This document shows positions 35,680-47,294 of a stretch of DNA of 64,000 nucleotides, one piece after another. The translations under genes were made by a program, and so were the position numbers. The stretch covers positions 4,464,001-4,528,000 of the forward strand of contig OX485804.1 in the NCBI GenBank assembly GCA_950295325.1. The letters are read 5' to 3'. Numbering within the stretch: the first letter of the stretch is position 1; each line of letters begins with the position of its first letter. Below the pieces are notes generated by a model. The model did no database searches. It saw only the letters and a program-made list of their open reading frames with translations, and was not told the DNA's origin. Source of the stretch: Polytrichum commune (lineage: Eukaryota > Streptophyta > Polytrichopsida > Polytrichales > Polytrichaceae).

Positions 35680-36313
35680 TAATAGTGATGGGTTGCCAAC
35701 ACATGGTGCACCTACTTGCTCTACACAAGACACTCATTTTTAGATGAACCAAACTTTGTATTTATTAACACCCTTTAAATTAGGTTGGGATGGTTTTAGA
35801 CACCCTTTAAGTATTTTCGGTCACCTCGAGACCGAAGTTGTCCCGGGAGAACTTCAACAACCAATCAGTTGCCTTGCAGAGCCCTGGTCCAACTTCATGG
35901 TCCATAGTGTAAACCGCCCCTAAGAGTGATGGGTTGCCAACACATGGTGCACCTATTTGCTCTACACTAGACACTCATTTTTAGATGAACTAAACTTTGT
36001 ATTTACTAACACCCTTTACATTAGGTTGGGATGGTTTTAGACACCCTTTAAGTATTTTCGGTCACCTCGAGACCGAAGTTGTCCCGGGAGAACTGCAACA
36101 ACCAATCAGCTGCCTTGCAGAGCCCTGGTCCAACTTCATGGTCCATAGTGTAAACCGCCCCTAATAGTGATGGGTTGCCAACACATGGTGAACCTACTTG
36201 CTCTACACAAGACACTCATTTTTAGATGAACTAAACTTTGTATTTACTAACACCCTTTAAATTAGGTTGGGATGGTTTTAGACACCCTTTAAGTATTTTC
36301 GGTCACCTCGAGA
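35591..36313 (+). repeat. Tandem array of exactly three 241-bp units
   Basis: CCGAAGTT begins each unit at 35591, 35832 and 36073; CACCTCGAGA closes the array at 36313. Each unit holds CAACAACCAATCAG, the family C right end TTCATGGTCCATAGTGTAAA and CCGCCCC, the TAA target duplication, and about 130 bp of flanking DNA (GTGATGGGTTGCCAACACAT to GGTTGGGATGGTTTTAGACA). Units 2 and 3 are nearly identical. Confidence 0.9.
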
Positions 36314-36531
36314 CAAGGAGCCGACACCACAAGGGTCATTCTAAAGGGGTTGATCTCATCCAATGATATGAATGAGCTTATATGGATGATTTAACTTGAG
36401 TGCCACGAATCCCCGGCTGGGATTCGTGGCACTCATGTATTTTCATTAGTGAGAGTTCATTCATCTTTGCGGATGAGATGAACCACTTTAGACAGTACCT
36501 CACGTTGTCGGCTCCTTGTCTCAAGGGTTTC
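36313..36531. mobile_element. Foldback element, 219 bp, almost wholly self-complementary
   Basis: GACAAGGAGCCGACA at the start matches the complement of TGTCGGCTCCTTGTC at the end. The match continues inward through TGATCTCATCC to the centre, where GAGTGCCACGAATCCCCGG meets GGGATTCGTGGCACTCA. Possible target duplication CTCGAG versus CTCAAG. The centre carries the same word that ends the Mutator-like element at 21886. Confidence 0.75.
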
Positions 36532-36539
36532 AAAAATAC

Positions 36540-36975
36540 CAAGTTTTAGTAGTTCTAAACGATCCTAGTCTAATCTAATACTTAAGGCAATAATACAAAG
36601 GGGGTTAGATAAAATAAGAATGCCTCATATAGAAACAAGTGGGTGCATCATGCATTGCCAACCTATAATTACTAGTCCGGTTATTTTTAAGAAATTAATA
36701 TGGGCGGACATTAAATACTCCCTCACGAACTTTCGGGGGTGTCAAATCCGGGCTTGGGCAACCCTCTAAAGAAATTTCTGAACCCAATCGAAAATTGTTG
36801 CCCATCCCGCCCAATTTCGAAAAAAAACATTGCCCTTGCATTCTTGAAGGCCGCTTGATTACAAATCCCATATTGAGTGCACTTCACTTCAAGGTCTAAA
36901 ATCCAATATATATGTGCACTTCCAATTAGTAAATAAGCAATTGATTGGGATTTCATTCCGGTTATAATTTTGTGA
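36540..36975. other. Intergenic; inverted copy of the 34558-34630 flank
   Basis: On the minus strand about 36650-36725 reads TAATTTCTTAAAAATAACC and GCATGATGCACCCACTTGTT, matching about 34558-34630. The word GGTTGCCAACACATGGTGCA in the 241-bp array is related. Confidence 0.45.
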
Positions 36976-36979
36976 CTTA

Positions 36980-37778
36980 AAACTATCTTTGTCATCCTAA
37001 TGATAGATTAGTGGAAGTGTTCATAAAATGACCAAAATGAAACAATGAACGTAGAATATAAAACATACAACAAAATAAATTATATAAAAATAAATCTTAT
37101 TTTATAGGTAATATAATATGAGCTATAAATAAATAGTATGTTATTTGGAATTAGACTTGTGGGACAACATTATGGATGGGGTATACTCAAAAATCCACAA
37201 GTTTCTGACTATAGCCTATCTGAATTATTGTAATATTTTATCCTCATCACATATTGTATAATCTTTAAAATCACATGATGTATATTGATTATTTTAAAAT
37301 GAAATTTATAATAATAATAATATTTAATTGATTTTTGAGTTCACCAATCTACCATAAGGTGATATATATTATTTTGACATATTACAAATGTTTGAGCAAT
37401 CAAACCCGTGCAAAAAAATAAATTATGAACAAAAAAAATGTCTATGACAACACGTCATAATTATATGTTGCACACGTTGATATCTTGCGATATTTATCAA
37501 AATAACCATGTGGAATTCAAAGCCACGTCATGGCCTTGGAAACAACTCATGGGAGGTTAGAAAATAGGATTAGAGTATCCAAGGCCACATCATTGCCCCT
37601 TGCCAACTAATTGATATTTACAAAATAGCTAGTAATTCACAATAGCTATAAATGAGAAAATAAGTCTTACATGCCAACTCAGAGGTGTTTCACTAAAGTA
37701 AGCTCCATCCGAGCTTCTTGATGGACTCATCCAATTTTTGTTACCGAATGACTTTACTTGAGTGCCATGAATCCCCGG
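36980..37778 (-). mobile_element. Deleted, inverted relative of the left end of the 21.9-kb Mutator-like element
   Basis: Read on the minus strand from 37778, the order matches 21886 to about 22800: CCGGGGATTCATGGCACTCA, AGTAAAGTCATTCGG, AACAAAAATTGGATGA, CTTACTTTAGTGAAACACCT, AGCCACGTCATGGCC on the opposite strand, GTATACCCCATCCATAATGT and GGTCATTTTATGAACA. Similarity fades near 36980. No transposase sequence remains. Confidence 0.7.
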
Positions 37779-37838
37779 TCCAAGGGGAGGGGGCTTGTGG
37801 TTTATTGATGCCCCCCCTACCTCCCCTTATGCGGTAAG

Positions 37839-38184
37839 ACTACACTAAATAAGTAGATTAGTGTTCGAAACACTAATACTCGACGAAAACGCTAAATGTA
37901 AATTGTCTCTATAGTGTTAGAACACTAAATGTCAACTCTAACACTATTTGTACCAAGTAGTAACTTTAAATATTTACATGAGCACATTTAGTGTTAGATG
38001 ATATTTTGTAAATCTTGGAATGAAGAATTGAAGGAAGAAGAATATGAGAACCTCGTAAAAGGTATAATTTGTTCAAACCCTATTCAAACACTAATTGTAA
38101 TATCAGTTGAAAATTAGTGTTTTAGGCAACTATTGCATCTAACACTAATCTTCATCTAACACTAATCTACCTATTTAGTGCAGT
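37839..38184. mobile_element. MITE P (346 bp) with ACTACACTAAAT ends
   Basis: ACTACACTAAATAAGTAGAT and TAGTGTT on the left are the complement of AACACTAATCTACC and TATTTAGTGCAGT on the right. The interior has many ACACTAA/TTAGTGTT words in both orientations, forming secondary hairpins. Confidence 0.75.
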
Positions 38185-38189
38185 GCCGT

Positions 38190-38575
38190 GATTTTCTAAC
38201 GTGCGGGCCTTCTACCCACCTATTCTCTATTCTACGTTTTATCCTCAAGGAATCTAATCTTCGAGTGCTCAAAAGCCCGTACGAATGAAGCTCCCTTGAC
38301 CAACTTTAGATCGCCCAATCATCCTTGACGTTCATGAACCAACAAGTGTTCCATCTCCATTCGACCGCTCGTGGTTATCGAAAAAAAAGGTGGAGCACAA
38401 GCTCCCTTCCATACACAAGAGTGAGTATGTAATTTCTGCGCAATCGGCACCTATTGTAAATTTTTGTACCATGTGAAAATGAAACAGAAGTTGAACAAAA
38501 GTTGTCAAAATTATAATGTCCACCACGAATTATGATGCAAGGAGGAGATACGTACATAAATTTTTATTTTTATTT
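38190..38575. other. Intergenic stretch, nothing recognised
   Basis: No supported feature. Confidence 0.4.
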
Positions 38576-38577
38576 TA

Positions 38578-39030
38578 AAAAGAATCCTTGTTCAAGGACA
38601 TGCAAGGAGGTCATTTAGTACCATCATTCTGGTAGTTGCTACTCATAATTACATGATACTCAAAATGTACTTATTTTCATCAAGTCAGACATCTCCTAAC
38701 ACTAAGAAATTGAAGAGAGCTTGCATTGAGAATTTATGGCACATTTGACACTTTGGGCTCCCGAAATCCTAGATCTTCTTGTGGCACTAATTTCATAAGT
38801 GCAAAGAGATTAGTTCTTTAACTTCACGAATTTCATAAGTGCAAAGAGATTAGTGCTTTAACTTCTCGAATTTCATAAGTGCAAAGAGATTTAGTGTTTT
38901 AATAAAAAAAAAAAACAATGTATATATTTTATTTTATGTTAAGAAATCATTGTTTAAGGACATTCAAGACGGTCCTTCATTGCCCTGGTTGTGGTACTTG
39001 CTATTCATAGGTACATAGAACTAAAAATAA
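38578..39030 (+). repeat. Diverged direct repeat pair flanking a 40-bp tandem repeat
   Basis: AGAATCCTTGTTCAAGGACA, GTAGTTGCTACTCATAATTAC (from 38580) recurs diverged as AAATCATTGTTTAAGGACAT, GTACTTGCTATTCATAGGTAC (from 38942). Between them, at 38789-38900, TTTCATAAGTGCAAAGAGAT begins at 38791, 38831 and 38871. Confidence 0.7.
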
Positions 39031-39060
39031 TTATTTTTCACTAAGTAAAATAAAAGCTGT

Positions 39061-39144
39061 TGGGGTGAGAGAGGCTCGAACTCTCGACCTCAGGATTTCT
39101 CTTAGCTATGAGACCTACGCGCTAGCCAACTGCGCCACCACCCC
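39061..39144 (-). tRNA. trnM-CAU: Elongator tRNA-Met (CAT) with a 10-nt intron
   Basis: The minus strand folds as a complete cloverleaf. The acceptor stem GGGGTGG pairs with TCACCCC (one G-T), the discriminator base is A, the D arm is GCGC-AGTTGGCTA-GCGC, the anticodon loop CTCATAA carries CAT, and the T arm GAGAG-TTCGAGC-CTCTC contains the TTCGA B-box core. Ten extra bases (GCTAAGAGAA) stand one base 3' of the anticodon, the canonical nuclear tRNA intron position. Plant elongator tRNA-Met genes characteristically have an intron. It delivers methionine to internal codons in cytosolic translation. The 84-nt gene has no CCA, as expected of a nuclear gene, and appears functional. Transcription would be by RNA polymerase III from internal boxes. 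Confidence 0.95.
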
Positions 39145-39244
39145 AGGCATGCTCTCATGGAATCATAGAACTATCATCATCCACGTGTAAAGTAGGACAC
39201 GTAATAAGCACTTTTCTTTTACTGAAATTGTAGAGGAAAGAGCA

Positions 39245-39480
39245 TAGTGCAGGGGAGGTATTTTGGGCATAGTCGGTCAAGATGCTAGTGATTCTAAATC
39301 CAACCGGTTACATGTTCACATCTTCTTTCGGTTTTGCTTTCATTCATTTGAGGTATATTCTTCTATAGATTCCTCTAAAATGATTGGTAATTCTCCTGAA
39401 GTCTCCAACTTCAACCGGTTATTTCTCAAACTCAACTGGTTCATCTGCAACAAACCACCGGTTCTCCCCGAGTAGTGAAA
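39245..39480 (+). repeat. Dispersed repeat family N, copy 3
   Basis: GGGCATAGTCGGTCAAGATG, ATCCAACCGGTTACATGTTC, TAGATTCCTCTAAAATGATT and CAACTTCAACCGGTTA; the longest copy together with 41185-41370. Confidence 0.6.
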
Positions 39481-39529
39481 GAGAATACATAGTAATTTGT
39501 AGATGAGGAATCTACTTGGGCTAGGGTTT

Positions 39530-39770
39530 CATAGAGTCCATGTAAAACCATCCATTAGCGTAGGTGAAATGGCAATGCATTATTATAACCTATGAATGAC
39601 TTTTTTAAGGTAATTTGGCTTCAAAAATAGCAGCAAAGACTCCATATTAGTGAGGTGAAGTCTCGTTGGAATGAATCGGCCCTCAATCTTATAGGGGATT
39701 TGTTTTTATTAGGGCTCCTTCATTCACGATGGATGAGTTTACACAAACGCCATGAATTTCAAGCCTACAA
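39530..39770 (+). repeat. Dispersed repeat family L, copy 3
   Basis: TTTGGCTTCAAAAATAGCAG, GAATCGGCCCTCAATCTTAT and CCTTCATTCACGATGG correspond to the copies at 14340-14600 and 15290-15500. Confidence 0.45.
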
Positions 39771-39774
39771 TATA

Positions 39775-41180
39775 TAGCTTAATAATACGTGCGTTGTTTG
39801 AGTTGATAGGGCAGTAGGCATACTGCAAACAACTTGCCATTATAGCCTACCCATGTACATTGAATCAAAAACAAATTTAAAGTAAAATGCTAAAAATGGG
39901 AAGATGTATGCCTATGTATTTAGGCCATGTATCACACATCTTTACTACCTCAAACAAAATAGGCCATCCAAGTCTAAGGGTGTCAAAATTTGTCACATTG
40001 ATCACAATGTACTGCGTGCTATACTTCCCTTCTCCAAAAGTATAAGGAAAGCAACCTATTACCATCATGTACCAACGGCATGAATTTGAAGTCCCCAAAT
40101 CATAAAATGTTTGATTGTGGTGATACATATATAGTGGGTTTCAGGTTCTGTGTCAATTTTCAGTTTCGCCTACCTTAGTAAACGATTAGGATGAGATTTA
40201 GACTTCAATTTCTTCCTTCTTTCTAGGTTCTTCCTAGTGTTATCCACCTCACCTTTTGTTTATTGGGATCATAAATAATCACAATCATGGTGTGGGTCTA
40301 CCTAATTGCACATATCAATGTAGATGCAAAATGGGTCCACACATAACATGCAAAAATGCCAAGGCTGGCACCATGCGGTTTTTTTCAATTGGGTTTTTTA
40401 TAGATTAATTTTTTTTTAAAAACCCCCAATCATATGGAGTCCAACGAAATATGGTTTTATTCAGTTTTCTTGAAGATAAGTTGAGATTATAGGACAGAGG
40501 ACCTAATGCCTACTAATGGTGGTGCCGAGTGTTGGGTGTTGGAATAAAACCATGGTTTTATTCGCAGAAATCGGGTTTTTTACATTGAAACCAAAAACCC
40601 AATGCATCGGTTGGAAAAAGTTGGATTTTTCCCACCTTTAGTAAATGATGATGAATAGGCCCGATCCGGAGGCACACATGTAAATTCACATGATTGGACG
40701 GGCAATTTGAGAGAAACATGCAATGGTTGTTAGAAGGATTGACCCACCACACAGATTGCAGTGGCGAGTGTCAGATAACTTTAGCAGCATTTCAATTTGA
40801 TTTTTGTATGTGGTGAGGCGCCACAATCCTTGACACTTTGAAAGGGTAGCTTAAAAGCTTATTAGTACGTACGGTCACAACATGACAGCTCCTGAAAAGT
40901 GGGTGGGTTCACAAAAGTCTGCTTATAATCTCCCTCTCTTCCAATCCACGAGTGCCCTGGTGTAAGCCTTTTGACTCGGATCCACTCTACTCCACTCAGA
41001 CCGACTTGCATTCAAACCAACCTATGCTTAGTCATGTATGGGCCTCCGATTGTGAATGCTTCAACATGGCTGGCAGTAGGAAAGAATATCCGGAGATACC
41101 GGAAATAATAAATGTTGTTGAAGTCATGGGATCGCAATGAGGTGGAGATTTGGGTGGAGGAATGTAGGCAGTGGCCAGGA
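39775..41180. other. Intergenic stretch, nothing recognised
   Basis: Short open frames only; phrases around GGTTTTATTC and GGGTTTTTT repeat loosely between 40380 and 40630. Confidence 0.4.
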
Positions 41181-41184
41181 AGAG

Positions 41185-41370
41185 ATTGGGGCATAATCGG
41201 TCGAGATTGTAGTGTTCTCAAGATCGACCGCTTACCTGTTGAAATCTTTCGGTTTATTCTTCACTACGTTGGGGTATGATATTATGTTCCATAGATTCCT
41301 CTAAAGTGATGGGTTACTCTCCTGGAGTCTTGACCTTCAACCGGTAATTTCTACACCATTCATGGCATTT
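41185..41370 (+). repeat. Dispersed repeat family N, copy 4
   Basis: GGGGCATAATCGGTCGAGAT, TAGATTCCTCTAAAGTGATG and CTTCAACCGGTAATTTCT match copy 3. Confidence 0.6.
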
Positions 41371-41819
41371 AGTGTCAGGTACACTAAGGTAGGGGTGCCA
41401 ATTTCCGTGCGGGTCCTAAAGTAGACCCCTAGGGTCGGAAGCACCTATCTAGGTGCTTTTACCTGGGTTTCCAAAAGCACCTATCAAGGTGCTTTTACCA
41501 TTCACAGCGCTGCCAACATTTCATTGGCTGCCAGCGGTTGGTTTTAGAAATCCAGCCTGTGGATATACCACGTACCCTATGTGCGAGTGTTGGTCACTCT
41601 ATAAGGTTTCCTTTAAAAATTTGTAGGAAATCATAGACATGCTGGAAAATTTTGATTTTTTCATAGTTGCTCTTGCACCAGCTTTGCGGAGCGCTCAAAA
41701 TTTATAAAAAAATAGTTTCAGCATCCCAACTAGGTACATTTGAAATTTGGACGGAAATTGGCACCGCTACCTTATTAGCGAAGGGCTTAAACCAGATGCC
41801 TACATGTCTCAAAGTGTCA

Positions 41820-42235
41820 TGTCCGCTAATTGCGAATGTAAAATTTGTTTTAAGTGAACACATTTACATAATGATGTTTAATGTAGCAATTGTGATGCTT
41901 GAGATGATAGTTTTGCGTCTTAGTATGCCCGGAGGAGATATTACTGAGCATACTAATGCCAAGTGTGCACATCTTAACATCTTTAAGCATATGAATATCA
42001 AGTGTCATTTGAGTACACTTTAGTCAACTTGTAGACCATTTGTATAACATAGGCATACACCATTCACAACAATACACCACACTCATATTAAGATATTAGT
42101 AAGTGCACTTGAACACCAAGTGTCGTGAGATAAATGTAATGGCGAAGTTGTTGATTTTTAGTGTAAGTACCATATGCCTCAAACTAGGGTAAGTTGCACA
42201 TTCAACACAAAATACCATATATGGTGTACTGCTAT
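41820..42235. repeat. Dispersed repeat family F, copy 2 (inverted to copy 1)
   Basis: GAGCATACTAATG and GTACACTTTAGTCAACTTGT, AGACCATTTGTATAACATAG correspond to the complement of 4088-4160. The 118-codon frame over 41667-42023 is unrelated to any family I know and is not called. Confidence 0.55.
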
Positions 42236-42239
42236 GGGC

Positions 42240-43400
42240 CACAAAAAATTTATAGTGCGAATGCTATGAACCAAATGAACTTGTTTCCGTACGAGATTGA
42301 TGAGGGTGGTTATTTTATTTTGAGCTACTTTTGTCCTATAACTAATATTCAATGAGTAGTTGGTAAGAAGTCTTCGTGAAGACTAGGGGAACGCCAACTA
42401 TCTTGGACTCACATTAATTCCACCTTGAACTAGCACGACCCACATTAATTTTCCACCCACCCACTAATAGGAATATCTAGTGTAGCTTCAAAGGTCCCAA
42501 ATTTGTATAATGCATTTGGCACCATTGGGCAACTTGTTTCTATACTGGTACACATTTCCATACAGTTGTACAAGGCCGTGCTTCTAACATGAATTTGTTT
42601 AATAGTACAACATATGAACTAAAACCCACACAAAAAGAGAGGTTTTGGGCTCGTAAAAACCACATGAGTGGGTAAAGCTAGCCTTGCACACGGCAAACTG
42701 GCATTTAGCAAATACACATACCCTTCTTTTTTATCCTAGAATTCTCTAAAGATCCTATTGTTTGGGGTAAAAAAAAGATCTCAAAAAAAATTACGCAACT
42801 TTCAAAATAGGCTTCAAAACACGACGAGCTATGGACAATATAATCGCATTAGACTAGTGAACGTCTGGAGGTGTATTTAAGGTAGCTCAACCCAACAACA
42901 ACTCCAAATCCTATGACCACCTGAATGCATGACACCTTGGTTTAGAAGGTGAATCTGACTTCGAGCTACCTTATACCTCAATGACATGCTTCTGAATTGT
43001 GATAACTATCGAACCTATAATAGTGTCTATATTTTGAGCACATGGGTCAATCTCATTATAACATAGTGTCTTTTTGGTGTCCGGTGGGTATAGACAAGAA
43101 GAGTGACCACATAAGGCCCACATACCTTCATTGGAATATTCTATTATTTATTGAATATTTGTTAGCTCTATGAGGTTTTTCATCTAACTACCTCCCCACC
43201 CCTCCGACTTTAGTCCATTAATTGACCTCAATCAATGCTTGTATTGTTCATGTTACAAATTCAACCATGTGCTCAGAATGTAGACACCATTTTAGGTTCA
43301 ATAATTACCGCAGTTGAGAAGGCCTATATCAACTTAAAGTGAAAGTGGATCCTCACTTTGTCTACTTTCAAGTTTTGCATCTCAGCTCCAATTCTGAAAC
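42240..43400. other. Intergenic; family K scrap near 43262-43375
   Basis: CCATGTGCTCAGAATGTAGA and GGTTCAATAATTACCGCAGT resemble the family K copy at 5965-6905. Nothing else recognised. Confidence 0.4.
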
Positions 43401-43420
43401 GTGATACATGAGTGCTAACC

Positions 43421-43610
43421 CACCGAACCCACCGAACCCACCTTGGTGGTGGTCGATTGTTTATTTCTTTTTATGTGGCGGCGTCTTGCGCCCGAGGGGC
43501 CCCGGCCCCCCTCGGTGAGGTCGCGTTTTTCTTGGTTTTATTCATCTTGGCGTTGGCTGTGTTGGCAATCTGTCTCAAAAAGAAAGAGAAAAAAAGAAAA
43601 AGAAAAAAAG
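43421..43610 (+). mobile_element. Very short 5'-truncated LINE insertion with 18-bp target duplication
   Basis: GATACATGAGTGCTAACC is present at 43403-43420 and 43611-43628. The 190-bp insert carries TATGTGGCGGCGTCTTGCGC, CGAGGGG and GAGGTCGCGTTTTTCTTGG, the 3' region shared with the LINE at 4699-5489, and ends in an A-rich AAAAAGAAAGAG type tail. The exact duplication shows it is a recent single insertion. Confidence 0.9.
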
Positions 43611-43629
43611 GATACATGAGTGCTAACCA

Positions 43630-46170
43630 GATGAGGCAATTCCCAAGCTGATCCATCAGCTATAAAAGTATGTGGAGTTGGATGAACCCATAATAGGGCC
43701 ACATACCTGTAGACAACTGCCACCAGATTTTACTGGTACAAGATATCCACACCTGATCGTGGTTTAGAACTGAAATATCGATTTTCAAATTAGAACGAGA
43801 CCTAGAAATATCATTTTCACAACCCATACTGTTCTTTTGGTCCACCTGCAACCAAATATTTACCATTACAGAGTTCACCTCTCGGCAAAGAATAAACTAA
43901 CAATCTGCATGTGATTGGAAGCAGGGCAGCTCAAGATACATGTATCCATCCAGTTGGAACTTCATTCATGGACATATTTTAAGGAAGAATCGGTAAATCC
44001 TAAATGCATTGTGTTGGTGCCACTCAATTTTTATTCACATCAAAATTGCAGATAGAAGTGCATCACATTCCCTTCATAACATGTGATTTTCTACACTGCT
44101 GACTAACTCTGGTGTGGAAGGCTGCAGCAACATGTTCGTAGGCCCATGTTGTTTGGGTGTAACTAATTGGACCTTGAACCTTGAAACCTTGATTGTCCGA
44201 TGGACCAGCCTCACGAAAACTGCCACTACCTCCATTCAACAGCTTTGCCACACTTGTAACAGAGTAGTCTGAGATCCCGAATCGTATGATGTTTGAAAAT
44301 GGTACAAGGTCTATCATTTCAGACTCAGCCTCTGATTGAACCCTAAATTTTAACCCTAAACCCTACACCCTAATTTTCCGGGTATGTGGACGAATTCGGG
44401 TCCAAAACTTTTCCAGGTTAACTTTTTCCAGTTTGTTCAATGAGTTTTCCAAGAGGACTGATTCTTTGTTGCATCAAAACGAACGGCAGAAAGATTCCAG
44501 CTACAAAGTCATGAATCAACAGATAACGAGCTCAACAACATACTGATTTGCAAAACTATCACCTAAGACTTCGAAATATTCACTCAAGCCAAAACCCTAA
44601 ATTATAAACGTCCGACGTGTGGATTGCTTATGGTCCAAAACTTCCAGGTCAACAATTCCAGTTCGTCTATTGAGTTGTTCATTAGTGCTGATTACTTCTG
44701 TGTTTAGAAATTTAAATGAATGACAAAAAGATTCCAACTACATAGTTATGAATCAACACATGACGTCTGTCTTTTCTGGGCAGTTTGATTTCAATGCAAG
44801 GTTCGGCCAGACCTTTTGATCACCAACCCAGACAGCAGTTAGACTTTTAATCCGGTGAGCTCGAATTCCACAAAATTTGTCAAGAGCACCGATGACAACG
44901 CCCTCCAACAATCACAGGTACCAATGCAAGTCCATGGTGCAGTGGCGAAGGTCGACTATCACCAGCTAACCCGGTCCATGGTATGTCACAGGCATGCCAC
45001 CAAAATCACGATACTTTGAGAATGTAACTAGACATGACTTTTCGTTGGAAGCTAGTTGTTTAGCATACAACACCGTCCATGTTCGGTAAGCTTCCGGTGC
45101 ACGCTTGGAGGTAGTGTGGAGATATAGAACAATCGGTAACTATATCGACTCAATATGCATCAAACTCATTTTGGCATCTATGAGGTGCTTGGATGAGTTT
45201 AGCCCTCCACGAACCAAAATAGGAGGGGCTGCTTCCACGTTCACAAGAATTTTGAATGTGAATCATAAGCTAACAAAAATTGATGATGGGTTTGTGTGAA
45301 TCCAAATGGCAATTCACACTATGTGAATCAAACACATTCTAACACACTAGGGTCATGCCACATACATTGGTAACAAGGGGTCACATGAACTCAACACTAT
45401 TAACCATGTGAACATCAACCCAATTGCCTTAACCTTCAATTGTCCACCACTTTTCATACTATTAAAGTCGGATATGCCAACGGATGATGTCCGAACTAGT
45501 TGGTGTGATCAGCCCCTCAGTTGTCTCCTTGCACATCCGCCCGGATTGGTCCCTTCCATGATGACTAGCTTTCCCGAGTTGCAAGCAAGTTGTTCGGCTA
45601 GTGTATGTTTCCCCCCCAAATGCTTGGTTTAATTTTGAAAGGGAAACTGCTCTTGTAGCTTATGTGGGTAGTGGAATACTAACCAACACTTAAAGTATAT
45701 TTGACCAAACCACTTGTCCAAAAAAGAAAGAAAGAGAAGTGCATTTGTGGGGGCAAAAACATCAAACAACCACAACAAAAACAACAATACAACAACCACG
45801 ACTTCAATGTTTGTATTCCATGTTCGCCAACCACGAAATATGTGTAGTTCTGCAATCTTATGTATGTAACATTGGCGGTTGAAATCGTGCAACATTCATG
45901 CATAAGTCCAAATACACTTAGATCCTAGTTACACTATGTTCTCTGTTCATGTACTATATCCCACATAACAGTCATGTATGTTTCAACTTCACAAGTGGGC
46001 AACATCGACATAGGGTCAAATGCCCAAAAACACAATATTCATTAAAATGAGAGTCTTCCAGTGAATTGAGAGTACATAAAGCAAACTATTTATCCAAGAA
46101 TGAAATGAAAACCACTGGAAAGTTGTAGAGTACAAGTTAAAAAATACCATTTGATTTTCCGCCGTAAATT
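43630..46170. other. Long stretch without recognised gene
   Basis: CCCTAAA-type telomere-like words appear at 44335-44375 (AACCCTAAACCCTACACCCT) without forming an array. Phrases near 44400-44520 (TCCAAAACTTTTCCAGG, AAAAGATTCCA, ATGAATCAACA) recur diverged at about 44630-44760, an old duplication with about 230 bp period. No gene seen. Confidence 0.4.
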
Positions 46171-46175
46171 CCACC

Positions 46176-46372
46176 GTAGTTTCCATTAAAATGAGAGTAT
46201 GTTAAGCTGGGAAATCGACTCAATTAGGTCGACTCAACCTAAATTGACAACATATTGTCCTCATTTAGGTCAACTCAAGCTAAATTGACAACATAATGTC
46301 CTCATTTAGGTCGACTCAACCTAAATGAGTCGATATCCCAACTTAACATACTCTCATTTTAATGGAAACTAC
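46176..46372. mobile_element. Hairpin element (197 bp) with internal 43-bp repeats
   Basis: The first 45 bases (GTAGTTTCCATTAAAATGAG, AGTATGTTAAG) are the complement of the last 45. The centre has three copies of ATTTAGGTCGACTCAACCTA-type palindromes separated by TTGACAACATAATGTCCTC, so almost the whole element is self-complementary. A related word CATTAAAATGAGAGTCTTCC lies at 46041. Confidence 0.8.
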
Positions 46373-46379
46373 ACGTCTG

Positions 46380-47290
46380 AAGTATAATCTGGTATTTATC
46401 AACCTATCATGACTTTTCGGTGTCCAAATGGCCAAGATTATTTTGAGAGGATCCCACTCTCTCAAAATATTGAATATCGTGTTCAAAATGGAATATGTTC
46501 CGTGCAACCTTCTCAGTTGAACTTTGTAACTTGGATAATCAAAATACTGACTTTGCATTATTTACCATGGGCACGTGCAATTAGCTGCTAATAATGGTCT
46601 ACAAGTTCATTAAAGTATAGACTTCAAAATATTTAAGGTCATGATATCTACGTCTAAAACCATAATAAACTATTAACTTTTAAGTAGTATTTTTAATGAT
46701 AAGTTATTGAAGATCTCATCTTGATATTTTATATTTGAGTACCTAACACAACAACCAAGGGTACCATGAAAAAAAATCCAATTTAAACAGTATTTTGCTA
46801 CTACTTTTAGGTGTTTGACTAAATAATATATGGTATTGTGTATCCGAGCACTTTTTTCGTATGCTTGGTCCCATTTCTTAGGAATGACCAAAGTCATACC
46901 AACATTGGAAGACATCTTGGTAATTGAAGCCAATAGCTATGACGAATGAGTGTTCGCTTCCACCCACAGCTTCCAAAAATTATGATATTCAATTATTTTG
47001 GGAGTTTAGTGTATTATCATGGTGTTCCCCGACGAGACTAGCATGGCAATACTAATAACCCCGGTATAATTTTATTTTTCTTCACATCTTTACTTCATTG
47101 CAGTAGGAATGACTTCGTTAAAATGAAATATTTGTTCTACATACCCTAGCAATTATGAACCTTTTCATAAATCAAGTTTAACGGGGCATATGCAATAAAA
47201 TATCAAGCGTCTGCCTCTTTCCTAAAATAATGGACAACCATCTCTAAGAACAATTCTTGCTCATTTTGCCCATTTCATTTAGAAACAATT
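46380..47290. other. AT-rich intergenic stretch
   Basis: TAATGGTCTACAAGTTCATT at about 46592 is a scrap of repeat family F. Nothing else recognised. Confidence 0.4.
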
Positions 47291-47294
47291 TGTA

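Noticed and set aside
38789-38900. Three regularly spaced 20-bp repeats resembling a short CRISPR
   Set aside because: The context is a plant nuclear genome; the spacers are themselves similar, so it is a 40-bp tandem repeat.
41667-42023. 118-codon plus-strand frame
   Set aside because: It overlaps dispersed repeat family F and has no recognisable motif.
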